Source: Nitrospira sp. (lineage in GTDB: Bacteria > Nitrospirota > Nitrospiria > Nitrospirales > Nitrospiraceae). From it: a DNA stretch of 33,419 bases. The DNA lies in contig JABMDK010000019.1 of assembly GCA_015903995.1 (NCBI GenBank), positions 24,788-58,206 of the forward strand, in the 5' to 3' direction. The stretch's first letter is position 1, and each line of letters starts with the position of its first letter. The position numbers and the translations under genes are program-made. Shown in pieces: positions 1 to 7,826 of this stretch. The notes beneath the pieces were generated by a model. It saw only the letters and a list, made by a program, of their open reading frames with translations. It ran no database searches and was not told the DNA's origin.

Positions 1-147
1 GAGATCGTGCACGGCAAGAAAGTTACGGACCGCTTCCTGTGCTCCGGCCGGCAAGACGAGCGTGGCCTCAGGAAAGAGTTTGCGCGAGGCAACCATGGAG
101 GCCAGGCCATCGAAGTCCGCATTGCGATGTGTGGCAATGACATCCAT
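1..147 (-). CDS. DHH-family phosphoesterase / tRNA nucleotidyltransferase-type protein, 5' end only
   Basis: The first 49 codons of a minus-strand gene run off the left edge of the window. The N-terminus MDVIATHRNADFDGLAS carries the first DHH-superfamily motif (an N-x-D-x-D metal-binding element in a conserved 'His-Arg-Asn-Ala-Asp' setting). It is followed by a Met-Val-Ala-Ser-Arg-Lys helix and a Val-Leu-Pro-Ala-Gly-Ala-Gln-Glu-Ala-Val segment. In several deep-branching phyla this N-terminal form belongs to proteins that join DHH, DHHA1, CBS and poly(A)-polymerase/CCA-adding domains. Only the DHH start is visible here, so the full domain set is inference. The start ATG at 147 is preceded by a weak AGAAG. 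NrnA/RecJ-like oligoribonuclease is the main alternative. Confidence 0.6.
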   Translation of the reverse strand, partial: MDVIATHRNADFDGLASMVASRKLFPEATLVLPAGAQEAVRNFLAVHDL

Positions 148-471
148 CTTCTAGAAATGTACCGATTGAGGGTGCTCCGATGAATCGCGAGAAGTACAAT
201 TCATGAGTGTTCCATTGTAACAGGCCCTGACCCATCATAAAACGACCGCAACAATCTTTTCCTTCAGATCTGCAGAGCATCAATCCGGTGCCGGATCCTT
301 CGCCCAATGTTCATTTTTGACCAGTACTCGACTTGCCCTCTGTCTATTCTGTATAGATAGAAAATCCGTTCCGAAAGTGTTTGTTTACGAAATGAACCGA
401 CCATCGTCTGATCATATGCCTGTGCAATTCCCATGGAGCATGCTCACGCGAGCCGGAGAATCGGAGGGTGA
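148..471. other. Intergenic region between divergent genes
   Basis: About 320 bases separate the minus-strand DHH gene from the plus-strand lipoprotein. No convincing coding sequence is seen. A small dyad, TCTAT-5-ATAGA, lies at 343-357. It sits in an AT-richer stretch, with a weak TTGCCC (333-338) that could be a -35 element for the downstream operon. Neither 11-bp array motif found elsewhere in the window is present here. Confidence 0.4.
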
Positions 472-1074
472 TTGAAGCGCTCGGTCTTATCCAAGAGAGG
501 TATGGTCGCTGCTCTATCCCTTATCATTGTGTGCAGCGCACAGTCCTGCCAGACTCGTCCTCAAGTCGTCGTGTATCACACTGACGCGCTTTCAGTTGTT
601 CTTCGAGAACTACCGACTGGGTACCCGTCGCTTGAGCCCTACAACCATTCGTACACAATTCAACCGGACGAGGTACGCGATATTCTAGAACACGTTCAGT
701 ATGAGGCGGGATCGCTGATTCCCTTCTCGGGGAAACAGTCACGCCTTGTATTTACCAGGCAGCAGGGGGAACTCGTGGCGCCTGTCATTTCCAACGCGTT
801 ACGCCAAGCGGCCCCACAGGATGTGGTGGAATTCAGCCTGGCTGATCAAGAGAGGCCTGATCGCCGCACGAAAGGCTTGGTGTTTATTCTCCATGATGAG
901 CTGCATCTGATCATCGAGGAATTGCGAAAGCCGGTCTATCAGGGGGAACCAAACACCTATCAGCAACCAGTGCCTCGGTGGGAGCTGCTCCCAGGCGACA
1001 GGCAACGACATTATGCAAGCCGTCAAGAAGGAAAGGGGACGATCACCAATTGGATTATTATCCCGCTTCGATAG
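472..1074 (+). CDS. Putative secreted lipoprotein of unknown function
   Basis: A 200-residue protein with a positively charged N-terminus, a hydrophobic stretch (about residues 11-22) and a Cys at 26 in Ser-Ala-Gln-Ser-Cys, a poor but possible lipobox. It is probably exported. No known domain is recognised. The mature part has a hydrophobic C-terminal strand (Trp-Ile-Ile-Ile-Pro-Leu). The chosen TTG start has GGAGGG 4 bases upstream; an in-frame ATG at 502 is the alternative. It leads a plus-strand run with the porin (gap 14 bp), the PstS-like protein and the sensor kinase, so it may be part of an envelope sensing or uptake module. That role is inference. Confidence 0.7.
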   Translation: MKRSVLSKRGMVAALSLIIVCSAQSCQTRPQVVVYHTDALSVVLRELPTGYPSLEPYNHSYTIQPDEVRDILEHVQYEAGSLIPFSGKQSRLVFTRQQGELVAPVISNALRQAAPQDVVEFSLADQERPDRRTKGLVFILHDELHLIIEELRKPVYQGEPNTYQQPVPRWELLPGDRQRHYASRQEGKGTITNWIIIPLR

Positions 1075-1088
1075 AGAGCAACAAAGGC

Positions 1089-2363
1089 ATGAGAGAACAG
1101 GTGCGGGTTCCCGTATTCTGCAGAATCGGATTCGCACTCTTGCTCAGTTGCCTGCTCCTGCCCGGCACACTGCTCGCGCAAAGTTTGAACAAACCGGCGG
1201 AAACACACAGGGAGGATTCAGTCGAACAACTGCGAGACCAGCTGCAGCGTCTTGAGGAACAGCATCAGCGGGAACTCGCCGATCTGAAAGACCGTCTCGG
1301 GCTCGTGGAAAAACAGCAGAGCAGCTTATCGGATGAACTTGCACAGAATATCAGGGTCGGTGCGTACGGCGCCGTGGCGTTCGAAAGTTTCAGCGACCGA
1401 CGCACGACCCATGACGGCAACTTCGAAGTATTGATTTCCGGAAATTTTCACGACCGGATTCGGGTCTATACCGAAATTGATCTTGGTCTTCCCCATGGAA
1501 CCGCCGATGCAGAACAGGCCTATGTCGACCTTCTGCTTGCTCAACCATTTAATGTCCGCGCCGGCGTGCTCTTGATTCCGTTCGGAAAGTTCAATCTCGA
1601 TCACTTCGATCCTCGCCGAGACCTGACACGCCCACCGTCCGTTGCGCGTCTGATCACTCCCACGACCTGGTCTGATTTAGGATTCAGCGCGTTTGGGTTC
1701 TTTCCGGTTTCGGACAACGTCAAAGCGACGTATGAAATTCAGGTGATCAACGGACTGACGGACAAGTTTCTTGCGGCACCCGGCAACATCCCCGATCCTG
1801 GTCTGCAAAGCGCACGAACAGGACTGCGCTCTGACAACAACGGCGATAAGGCGGTCGTCGGCCGCGGGACGTTGAAGTTCTTCGACCAGTACGAAATTGG
1901 GTTTTCTGGATATCGCGGGGCCTACAAGCCAGGATCTAATGATTTAATAACCGGTATCGCGTTCGATGCCGAATTTAAACCTCGAAACGTCAGGATATGG
2001 GAAAACTTCCAGCTCAGGAGCGAATTTGCACGTTTCGACATTCAAGGCTCAACCACCCCCTCAAGCCTCTGGGGGTATTATATTCAGCTGACCTATCGGT
2101 TCTGGCCATCAATCTTGAACTCAACGATCCTCGGACGCCACTTCAACAGTCCGACATTTGCACTCGTCGGCCTCTATGGCCGCACCAAGATGAATACCGT
2201 TGCCAGCCCGACGGGAAGTCAAACCGGAGAGCAATTTATTATCGGATTCAACTATCGTCCGGTCGAAGACTACGTATTCAAGGCGGAGTATCAATTCAAC
2301 CACGGACAATTCAATCAGATCCCCTCCGACGGATTCGTGACCTCCATCGCGTGGATCTTCTGA
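1089..2363 (+). CDS. Outer-membrane porin-like beta-barrel protein with N-terminal coiled coil
   Basis: 424 residues from ATG 1089. An upstream in-frame ATG at 978 lies inside the lipoprotein gene and lacks a signal peptide, so it was rejected. A signal peptide ends near Leu-Leu-Ala-Gln (about residue 31). A heptad-like charged coiled coil follows at about 40-80 (Glu-Gln-Leu-Arg-Asp-Gln-Leu-Gln...), as in trimeric porins of the OprP/OprO kind. The rest is aromatic-rich alternating beta sequence ending in Trp-Ile-Phe; a C-terminal Phe is the usual BAM recognition signal. The neighbour encodes a PstS-like periplasmic protein, which makes an anion/phosphate-selective porin plausible, but substrate specificity cannot be read from the sequence. 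Confidence 0.75.
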   Translation: MREQVRVPVFCRIGFALLLSCLLLPGTLLAQSLNKPAETHREDSVEQLRDQLQRLEEQHQRELADLKDRLGLVEKQQSSLSDELAQNIRVGAYGAVAFESFSDRRTTHDGNFEVLISGNFHDRIRVYTEIDLGLPHGTADAEQAYVDLLLAQPFNVRAGVLLIPFGKFNLDHFDPRRDLTRPPSVARLITPTTWSDLGFSAFGFFPVSDNVKATYEIQVINGLTDKFLAAPGNIPDPGLQSARTGLRSDNNGDKAVVGRGTLKFFDQYEIGFSGYRGAYKPGSNDLITGIAFDAEFKPRNVRIWENFQLRSEFARFDIQGSTTPSSLWGYYIQLTYRFWPSILNSTILGRHFNSPTFALVGLYGRTKMNTVASPTGSQTGEQFIIGFNYRPVEDYVFKAEYQFNHGQFNQIPSDGFVTSIAWIF

Positions 2364-2373
2364 TGGCCATCCC

Positions 2374-2832
2374 GTGAACTCTCCATCCCGTGCAAGAACG
2401 CGTCCGCTGGAGATGCTGACGGTCACGCTCGCCGTCTGGTTGTGCGCGGCGCTCGCTTACGCCGAACCTCTTGCCGTGATCGTCAACAAGAATAATCCCA
2501 ATGCCTCGTTAAGCACGACGACCGTCGCCGGTATGTATCGTGGAGAGACGCTTCACTGGCCGGGGGGTGACCGAATCAAACTGGTCAACCGTGAGATCTC
2601 AGCCGACGCAAGAAAGACTTTCTATCTGCGGGTACTGAATGCGAAGCCGGATCAAGTCTTCTATCGCCAAGGTACGCCGATTCCCGTGCAAAGCGTGATC
2701 GAGCGATCGGATGACTCCGTGATTCGCTTCGTCGGAACCATCGAGGGGGCGATCGGCTATGTCAGCCTGTCACGGCTCAGGCAGATCGATGACGGCCTCG
2801 TCAAGATCATGATGATTGTGGAGCAGCCATAA
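2374..2832 (+). CDS. Small periplasmic phosphate-binding (PstS-like) protein
   Basis: 152 residues with a signal peptide (hydrophobic to about residue 30, cleavage near Ala-Tyr-Ala-Glu). The mature protein resembles the short PBP-like family annotated as phosphate ABC transporter substrate-binding protein. It has an early Val-Ile-Val-Asn-Lys-Asn strand, a Met-Tyr-Arg-Gly-Glu segment, an Arg-Glu-x-Ser-Ala-x-Arg-Lys-x-Phe helix and a late Gly-Ala-Ile-Gly-Tyr-Val strand. It is about half the length of true PstS, and no permease or ATPase genes are nearby. A role as sensor partner for the adjacent histidine kinase is therefore as likely as transport. The GTG start at 2374 lies 10 bp after the porin stop; ATG 2413 is an alternative. 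Confidence 0.7.
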   Translation: MNSPSRARTRPLEMLTVTLAVWLCAALAYAEPLAVIVNKNNPNASLSTTTVAGMYRGETLHWPGGDRIKLVNREISADARKTFYLRVLNAKPDQVFYRQGTPIPVQSVIERSDDSVIRFVGTIEGAIGYVSLSRLRQIDDGLVKIMMIVEQP

Positions 2833-2842
2833 CGGAACGGCG

Positions 2843-5104
2843 ATGGGGATGCTGCAGCTACTAACACGCTCATTGTCATACAAGCTGATGGCTCTCTTTT
2901 TTGCCGTGTTCTTGTGTGCTGTCTGCAGCTTGACCTATTTTTCATACACCTCCAGCCGGAATGCGATGTTCCAGGAGTTCAAGATACGAGGGCGGACCAT
3001 CGCGACGACCATCGCATCACAAGCCCGATCGTATTTTCGAGAACAAGATGTAGAAGCCCTAACCTCTCTTCTTCACTCTCTTGGTGAGGGCGAGGATGTC
3101 GTGGCCATTCTGGCCTATCGGTCCTCCCAAACGCTGTGGCTCGAGTTTTCCGGCATTCAACTGACAGTCGAGGACCTGGACTTCAGGGAGACAGAAGAGG
3201 TATGGCAGAAAGACAGGATCCTCACAAAAGGATTTCCTGTTTCAGAGTTCGGAAGCATGGTGGCCGACGTGGCGAATCTGACAATGGCCGACAACCGGCT
3301 CAGGACCCCACCGATCGGATGGGTCAGGCTCTTCCTCGATCGGCGCGCGCTTGAACAACGGCTCAGTACCCTGATCATCCACACGATGATGATCAGTCTG
3401 CTTATAACCATGGTCGGAGGCGGGGTATTCATCATGCTGCTCCGACGATCTCTTCATGTCATCAGTCCTCTTACTGAAGCGACGAAGAAGGTTGCGGAGG
3501 GAGATTTGCAGACGACCGTTCCTGTATCCAGCACTGATGAATTGGGCGAACTGGCAAAGTGCTTCAATCGTATGACCGAGCAGTTATTACAGACCACCGT
3601 GTCCAAGAATTATGTGGACAACGTCATTCGTTCCCTGACCGACATTTTGATTGTCCTCAATCCGGATCACACGATACGAAGCATCAACCACGCCGGTCTG
3701 AATCTTCTCGGGTATGAGGAGAATGAATTGCTGGGCCAGGATGCAGCCGGACTGTTCCCCTCGCATGTCAACCCATTGAGTGACGCGAAATATCAGGAGA
3801 GCCTCGCGCACGGCTCGATCGATCAGATTACAACGACTCTTCGTGCGAAAGATGGCCGTGCATTCCCCGCGGTCCTGTCCGCCGCCCCCATGCGCGATGA
3901 AGACGGAAGTATTCAGGGCATTGCCTGTGTCGCCAAGGAAATGACCGAATTGAATCAGGAGGACGAGCAACTCCGCTTGCAAGGTACCGCACTCCAATCC
4001 GCCGCCAATGCGGTCATGATCATGGACCGAGTCGGACGTGTGACATGGGTCAATCCATTTTTCACGCGATTAACCGGCTATACCTTCGAAGAGGTGATCG
4101 GCCGGGACATTCGCCTGCTGACATTCGAAGAGCGCGACCAGCCGTTCTATCGGAGCCAATGGAAGACGATCATGAGTGGCAAGGTGTGGCATGGCGAGAA
4201 CACGAACAGGAGAAAGGACGGAAGCCTCTACACGGAAGAAGAAACGATCACTCCCATCCGCGACCGTAGCGGTGGGATCAGCCATTTCGTCAGCATCAAG
4301 CAAGATGTCACAAAACGCAAACAGGCCGTGGAGACGATTCAAGACGCTCATCAGAAACTAAAGGCGCTCGACCAATTGCGGTCGCAATTTTTCGCCGACA
4401 TCAGCCACGAGCTCAGGACCCCCTTGACCGTCATCAGGGGCGAAGCTGAAGTGACGCTCCGAGGGAAAGAGAAACCGATCTCGGAATATCGGGCCACGTT
4501 AGAACGAATCGTCCAGTTGTCGAACCAGATGAACAAGCTGGTCGGCGACATCTTGTTTCTCGCTCGGTCCGAGTCAGGAACCTTGCACATCGATCTCAAA
4601 CCGACATCACTGCCGGCGATTCTGGACGAGGTCTGTCGAGAGACGAACATCCTCGCGCGATCTCGAGGCATGACGGCTACGATCGAAGGAGAGTCGCATG
4701 CTGTCACTGTTCAGGGAGACGCTGAACGGCTCAAGCAATTGTTCATGATTCTCACGGACAATGCCGTTAAGTATGGACGAACCGACGGCAGAATCGTGCT
4801 TCACCTGCAAACCAAGGACGGAGAAGCGCACGTGACCATCGCCGATGACGGGCTCGGAATTCCCGAAGAAGATCTTCCGCATGTCTTTAAGCGAGCCTAT
4901 CGAGTCTGGCGGGGACGCCGTTCGGCGGTCGGCGGCGCAGGCCTCGGCCTGCCGATTGCGAAGTGGATTGCCGAGGCGCACCATGGAGTGATCTCTATGG
5001 CCAGCAGCCTCAACCGTGGAACCACGGTAACCGTTCGGCTGCCGCTCCATGAATCCGCAGAACCACAATCCGGTGATGAGTCCACCGATCCTCTACGCGC
5101 CTAG
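2843..5104 (+). CDS. Membrane sensor histidine kinase (HAMP-PAS-PAS-HisKA-HATPase)
   Basis: 753 residues from ATG 2843; a TTG at 2816 overlapping the previous gene is the alternative. TM1 spans about 14-36, an extracytoplasmic sensor about 37-176, TM2 about 177-202 and HAMP about 203-255. Two PAS domains follow at about 257-375 and 383-500. The HisKA domain has the phospho-acceptor His522 in Ser-His-Glu-Leu-Arg-Thr-Pro. The ATPase domain shows an N box (Thr-Asp-Asn-Ala-Val-Lys), a G1 box (Asp-Asp-Gly-Leu-Gly-Ile) and a G2 box (Gly-Ala-Gly-Leu-Gly-Leu). All catalytic motifs are intact. It follows the PstS-like gene closely and precedes its likely cognate regulator by 15 bp. The stimulus is unknown; an envelope signal sensed with the upstream proteins is inferred. 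Confidence 0.93.
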   Translation: MGMLQLLTRSLSYKLMALFFAVFLCAVCSLTYFSYTSSRNAMFQEFKIRGRTIATTIASQARSYFREQDVEALTSLLHSLGEGEDVVAILAYRSSQTLWLEFSGIQLTVEDLDFRETEEVWQKDRILTKGFPVSEFGSMVADVANLTMADNRLRTPPIGWVRLFLDRRALEQRLSTLIIHTMMISLLITMVGGGVFIMLLRRSLHVISPLTEATKKVAEGDLQTTVPVSSTDELGELAKCFNRMTEQLLQTTVSKNYVDNVIRSLTDILIVLNPDHTIRSINHAGLNLLGYEENELLGQDAAGLFPSHVNPLSDAKYQESLAHGSIDQITTTLRAKDGRAFPAVLSAAPMRDEDGSIQGIACVAKEMTELNQEDEQLRLQGTALQSAANAVMIMDRVGRVTWVNPFFTRLTGYTFEEVIGRDIRLLTFEERDQPFYRSQWKTIMSGKVWHGENTNRRKDGSLYTEEETITPIRDRSGGISHFVSIKQDVTKRKQAVETIQDAHQKLKALDQLRSQFFADISHELRTPLTVIRGEAEVTLRGKEKPISEYRATLERIVQLSNQMNKLVGDILFLARSESGTLHIDLKPTSLPAILDEVCRETNILARSRGMTATIEGESHAVTVQGDAERLKQLFMILTDNAVKYGRTDGRIVLHLQTKDGEAHVTIADDGLGIPEEDLPHVFKRAYRVWRGRRSAVGGAGLGLPIAKWIAEAHHGVISMASSLNRGTTVTVRLPLHESAEPQSGDESTDPLRA

Positions 5105-5119
5105 AGAAGGAAGGAAGAG

Positions 5120-5815
5120 ATGGCAACCGCACACATTCTCGTGATTGAAGACGACGAACGCATTTCGAGCTTCATCAGGCGGGGTTTGGAGGCCGAAGGG
5201 TATCTGGTGGATGTCGTTCAGGACGGCCATGAGGGAGTGCAGAAAGGCATGGCTCCGTATGATCTCATCCTGCTTGACCTTTTGCTGCCTGACCAAAGCG
5301 GCCACGAGGTCTGTCAGGCCTTGCGTCGTGAAGGGGTCCACACCCCTATCTTGATCCTGACGGCCAAAGATGCACTCGAAGACAAACTCAGCGGCTTCGA
5401 CCACGGAGCCGATGACTATCTCACCAAACCCTTTGCCTTCGAGGAGCTTCTCGCACGAATCAAGGCGCTGCTTCGACGCAGACCGTCTTGTAACCAAGAG
5501 ACGGATCCCGTGTTACACATCACCGATCTCATGCTGAACCGAAGCTCCCGCGAAGTACGCCGAGGAGGCAAGGTCATTGCATTGACCAGAAAGGAATTCG
5601 ACCTCTTGGAGTTCCTCATGTCGAATGCCAACAAAGCACTCAGCCGCACGTCTATTCTGGAACATGTCTGGGGCTATCATTACGACACGATGACCAATAC
5701 CGTCGATGTCTATATCGGGTACCTCCGAAAAAAAGTCGATAGCGGCTCACAGGTAAAATTGATTCAGACTGTGCGAGATTTCGGATACAAGATCTCCGAT
5801 CACCAGCCTTTCTAA
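5120..5815 (+). CDS. OmpR/PhoB-family response regulator
   Basis: 231 residues. The receiver domain (about 1-120) has the acidic pair Asp11/Asp12, phospho-acceptor Asp53 (Leu-Leu-Asp-Leu-Leu-Leu-Pro-Asp), a Thr in Leu-Thr-Ala-Lys and Lys in Thr-Lys-Pro-Phe. The C-terminal winged-helix domain (about 130-228) shows the family signature Leu-Thr-x-Lys-Glu-Phe-x-Leu-Leu and a Val-Asp-Val-Tyr-Ile-Gly-Tyr-Leu-Arg-Lys-Lys recognition region. A strong purine-rich ribosome site (AAGGAAGG) precedes ATG 5120. It is probably co-transcribed with the kinase gene 15 bp upstream. Members of this family bind tandem 11-bp direct repeats; arrays of that geometry occur just downstream (5843-5886) and at 13275-13313, and are candidate targets. 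Confidence 0.95.
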   Translation: MATAHILVIEDDERISSFIRRGLEAEGYLVDVVQDGHEGVQKGMAPYDLILLDLLLPDQSGHEVCQALRREGVHTPILILTAKDALEDKLSGFDHGADDYLTKPFAFEELLARIKALLRRRPSCNQETDPVLHITDLMLNRSSREVRRGGKVIALTRKEFDLLEFLMSNANKALSRTSILEHVWGYHYDTMTNTVDVYIGYLRKKVDSGSQVKLIQTVRDFGYKISDHQPF

Positions 5816-5831
5816 CTCCGAAACCGCTCTT

Positions 5832-5903
5832 GCGCTAGCGCTCTCATTTCTTACTCATTTCTCATCTCGTTCTTATTCGCCTCTCATATGTTCCGAGTAC
5901 AAT
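5832..5903 (+). promoter_or_regulatory. Array of four 11-bp direct repeats upstream of a -10 hexamer
   Basis: Four 11-base units carry cores TTCTTA (5848-5853), TTCTCA (5859-5864), TTCTTA (5870-5875) and CTCTCA (5881-5886), at exact 11-bp spacing. The first two units share CTCATTTCT. A 10-bp perfect palindrome GCGCTAGCGC (5832-5841) abuts the array on its upstream side. TACAAT at 5898-5903 fits a -10 element, with the array sitting where a -35 would be. This is the architecture of PhoB/OmpR-class activation. It drives the receiver-only gene that starts at 5956. A matching array lies at 13275-13313. Confidence 0.7.
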
Positions 5904-5955
5904 AACGACCTCGATCAGGTTGTAACGTTCCCCACATTCTCTGAAAGGCAACACC

Positions 5956-6351
5956 GTGCGCATTCTAATCGTGGAAGACGATGAGCGAATCGTCGGTTTC
6001 ATGAAACGCGGACTTGAAACTGAAGACTTCAACGTAGACGTTGCCTCAGGAACGTCTCAAGCCTTCGATCTGGTCAACGCCAGAATCTACGATCTCCTCA
6101 TTATCGATATCTTTCTCGGGCCGGATGATGGACTCGACCTCTGTCAAGCACTTCGCCGGCAGCGAGTGGGGTTTCCTATCCTGATCATGACGGCCAAAGG
6201 CACTCCGGAAACGGAAAAAGCGAGCAAGAAGGCGGGTGCGGATGCGTATCTCGCGAAACCCTTTGCATTCGAAGATCTCATTACGACTATCGCGCGTCTT
6301 CGGACGTCCTATTCGCCTTCTGATTCCCTGGGGGAAGTTCGTGCAAAGTAA
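5956..6351 (+). CDS. Receiver-only (stand-alone REC) response regulator
   Basis: 131 residues consisting of one receiver domain and a short basic tail. The acidic pair Asp8/Asp9, phospho-acceptor Asp51 (Ile-Ile-Asp-Ile-Phe), Thr in Met-Thr-Ala-Lys and Lys in Ala-Lys-Pro-Phe are all present. There is no output domain. It closely resembles the receiver of the preceding OmpR-type regulator (shared Glu-Asp-Asp-Glu-Arg-Ile, Arg-Arg/Lys-Arg-Gly-Leu-Glu, Lys-Pro-Phe-Ala-Phe-Glu), which suggests a partial duplication. The GTG start has AAAGG about 8 bases upstream. It could act as a phosphate sink or alternative phospho-acceptor for the kinase. Its promoter carries the 11-bp array, suggesting control by the same system. 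Confidence 0.88.
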   Translation: MRILIVEDDERIVGFMKRGLETEDFNVDVASGTSQAFDLVNARIYDLLIIDIFLGPDDGLDLCQALRRQRVGFPILIMTAKGTPETEKASKKAGADAYLAKPFAFEDLITTIARLRTSYSPSDSLGEVRAK

Positions 6352-6516
6352 TCTGCATCTTCAAAATCGCATCAGAGGTGTTTACGAAATCCACCCGGCG
6401 TCGTCCAACGATCATGACATCAACAGAACAGGACACCGGGGAATGCCTCAACCTTTTACGTGAACCCATGTGAGAGTGGCTCCAAGAGATCTGTTCGATA
6501 CTCGCAAGATATTCAT

Positions 6517-6534
6517 CCTCATGAACTCATGAGG
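6517..6534. promoter_or_regulatory. Perfect 8-bp inverted repeat upstream of glycosyltransferase block
   Basis: CCTCATGA-AC-TCATGAGG is a perfect dyad with a 2-base centre. It lies 23 bases before the ATG of the first glycosyltransferase and just upstream of the purine-rich GGCAAGGAAAG. The position suits an operator or a small RNA hairpin affecting translation. The wider 6352-6557 gap shows nothing else. Confidence 0.4.
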
Positions 6535-6557
6535 CAAGGAAAGCTGGTACCACACCG

Positions 6558-7820
6558 ATGTTGATCATGCTCTATTCACACGACAGCTACGGTCTCGGCC
6601 ATATTCGTCGCAGCCTCGCAATTGCGAAGCACCTGTCCGAGAGCATCCCTCATGCGTCGCTGATCATGCTGACCGGCTCCATGCAAGCCCATGCGTACGC
6701 GCTCCCCGAGCGTATGGAGTACATCAAACTGCCGGCGCTCACAAAAGATGCTGAGGGACGGTATTGCTCGCGATTGCTCCCGCACACCATCGACATCACG
6801 GTGAAGCTTCGGCAACGAATCATTCTTGAAAGTATCCGCAATCTGAAGCCTGACCTCCTGTTGGTTGACAAGGCTGCAGCGGGTATCCGGGGAGAGTTAT
6901 TGCCGTCCCTCAATTTCATCAAGACCAAGTTGCCCGACACCAGGATTGTCTTGGGTATGCGCGACATCGAAGATCATCCCGACCATGTTCATGCGGAATG
7001 GGCTAAGTCCGGCACACTGCCGTTGTTGAAGAACATGTACCACGCGATTTTCCTGTACGGTTCGCTCTCCGTCTACGATCCAGTCAAGGAGTACAGGCTT
7101 TCATCCGGCATCGAAAAGAAACTCATTTCTTGTGGTTATGTGGGCAGAACTCAACCGGAACTGTCCCGGGAGCATATTCGGGAACACCTACACCTACAGA
7201 CTGATCGCTTGGTGCTGGTCACGCCCGGCGGCGGAGACGACGGATATCCGCTCTTGAAAACCTACGTCACAATGTTGAAGAAGCGGTTTGGGTCGAAGCG
7301 CCCAGCCTTTGATACCTTACTCGTCACCGGGCCGCTGATGGATTCCCGTAAACGACTCCGTCTGCAGGAAGCCGCAAATGCCGATCTGGCATTGACGGTC
7401 ACTGACTTCACTCCACGTCTGTACGAGTACCTGACCGCAGCCGATCTCGTCGTGTCCATGGGGGGCTACAACACGATCGTTGAGATTCTGGCATCCAACC
7501 AACGCGGGATCATCGTACCGCGCATTCATCCGCGCCTCGAACAATGTATCCGGGCGGAACGTCTTGAGGCCAAAGGTCTTCTCGACATGATTCATCCGAC
7601 CAAGTTGACTCCGAACACCCTCTTCCAAGCCATCACCCGCTCACTACAAGGACCGCGCCCTCCACGATCTCAGGACATCGGCGTCGCGCTTGACGGTGCC
7701 GCCAATGTCTCCAGGGCGGTGAAGCAATTATTAGGAGAAGGCCAGCGCAACAAGACAACCCAGACTCAAATCCGTCGCCCTGCAGATTTGCGGGTGGCAT
7801 CAACGTTCATGACAACCTAA
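6558..7820 (+). CDS. GT28/MurG-like glycosyltransferase
   Basis: 420 residues with no signal peptide. The N-terminal glycine-rich loop Tyr-Gly-Leu-Gly-His-Ile-Arg-Arg-Ser (residues about 11-19) is the acceptor-side signature of MurG-like and COG4671-type predicted glycosyltransferases. The C-terminal half has the nucleotide-sugar fold: Val-Thr-Pro-Gly-Gly-Gly-Asp-Asp-Gly near 220, and Ser-Met-Gly-Gly-Tyr-Asn-Thr near 300, the usual diphosphate-binding glycine loop. The last 30 or so residues are polar and probably disordered. It starts the polysaccharide block and ends 6 bp before the double glycosyltransferase, so co-translation is likely. Sugar donor and acceptor are unknown. Confidence 0.82.
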   Translation: MLIMLYSHDSYGLGHIRRSLAIAKHLSESIPHASLIMLTGSMQAHAYALPERMEYIKLPALTKDAEGRYCSRLLPHTIDITVKLRQRIILESIRNLKPDLLLVDKAAAGIRGELLPSLNFIKTKLPDTRIVLGMRDIEDHPDHVHAEWAKSGTLPLLKNMYHAIFLYGSLSVYDPVKEYRLSSGIEKKLISCGYVGRTQPELSREHIREHLHLQTDRLVLVTPGGGDDGYPLLKTYVTMLKKRFGSKRPAFDTLLVTGPLMDSRKRLRLQEAANADLALTVTDFTPRLYEYLTAADLVVSMGGYNTIVEILASNQRGIIVPRIHPRLEQCIRAERLEAKGLLDMIHPTKLTPNTLFQAITRSLQGPRPPRSQDIGVALDGAANVSRAVKQLLGEGQRNKTTQTQIRRPADLRVASTFMTT

Positions 7821-7826
7821 TCGACG

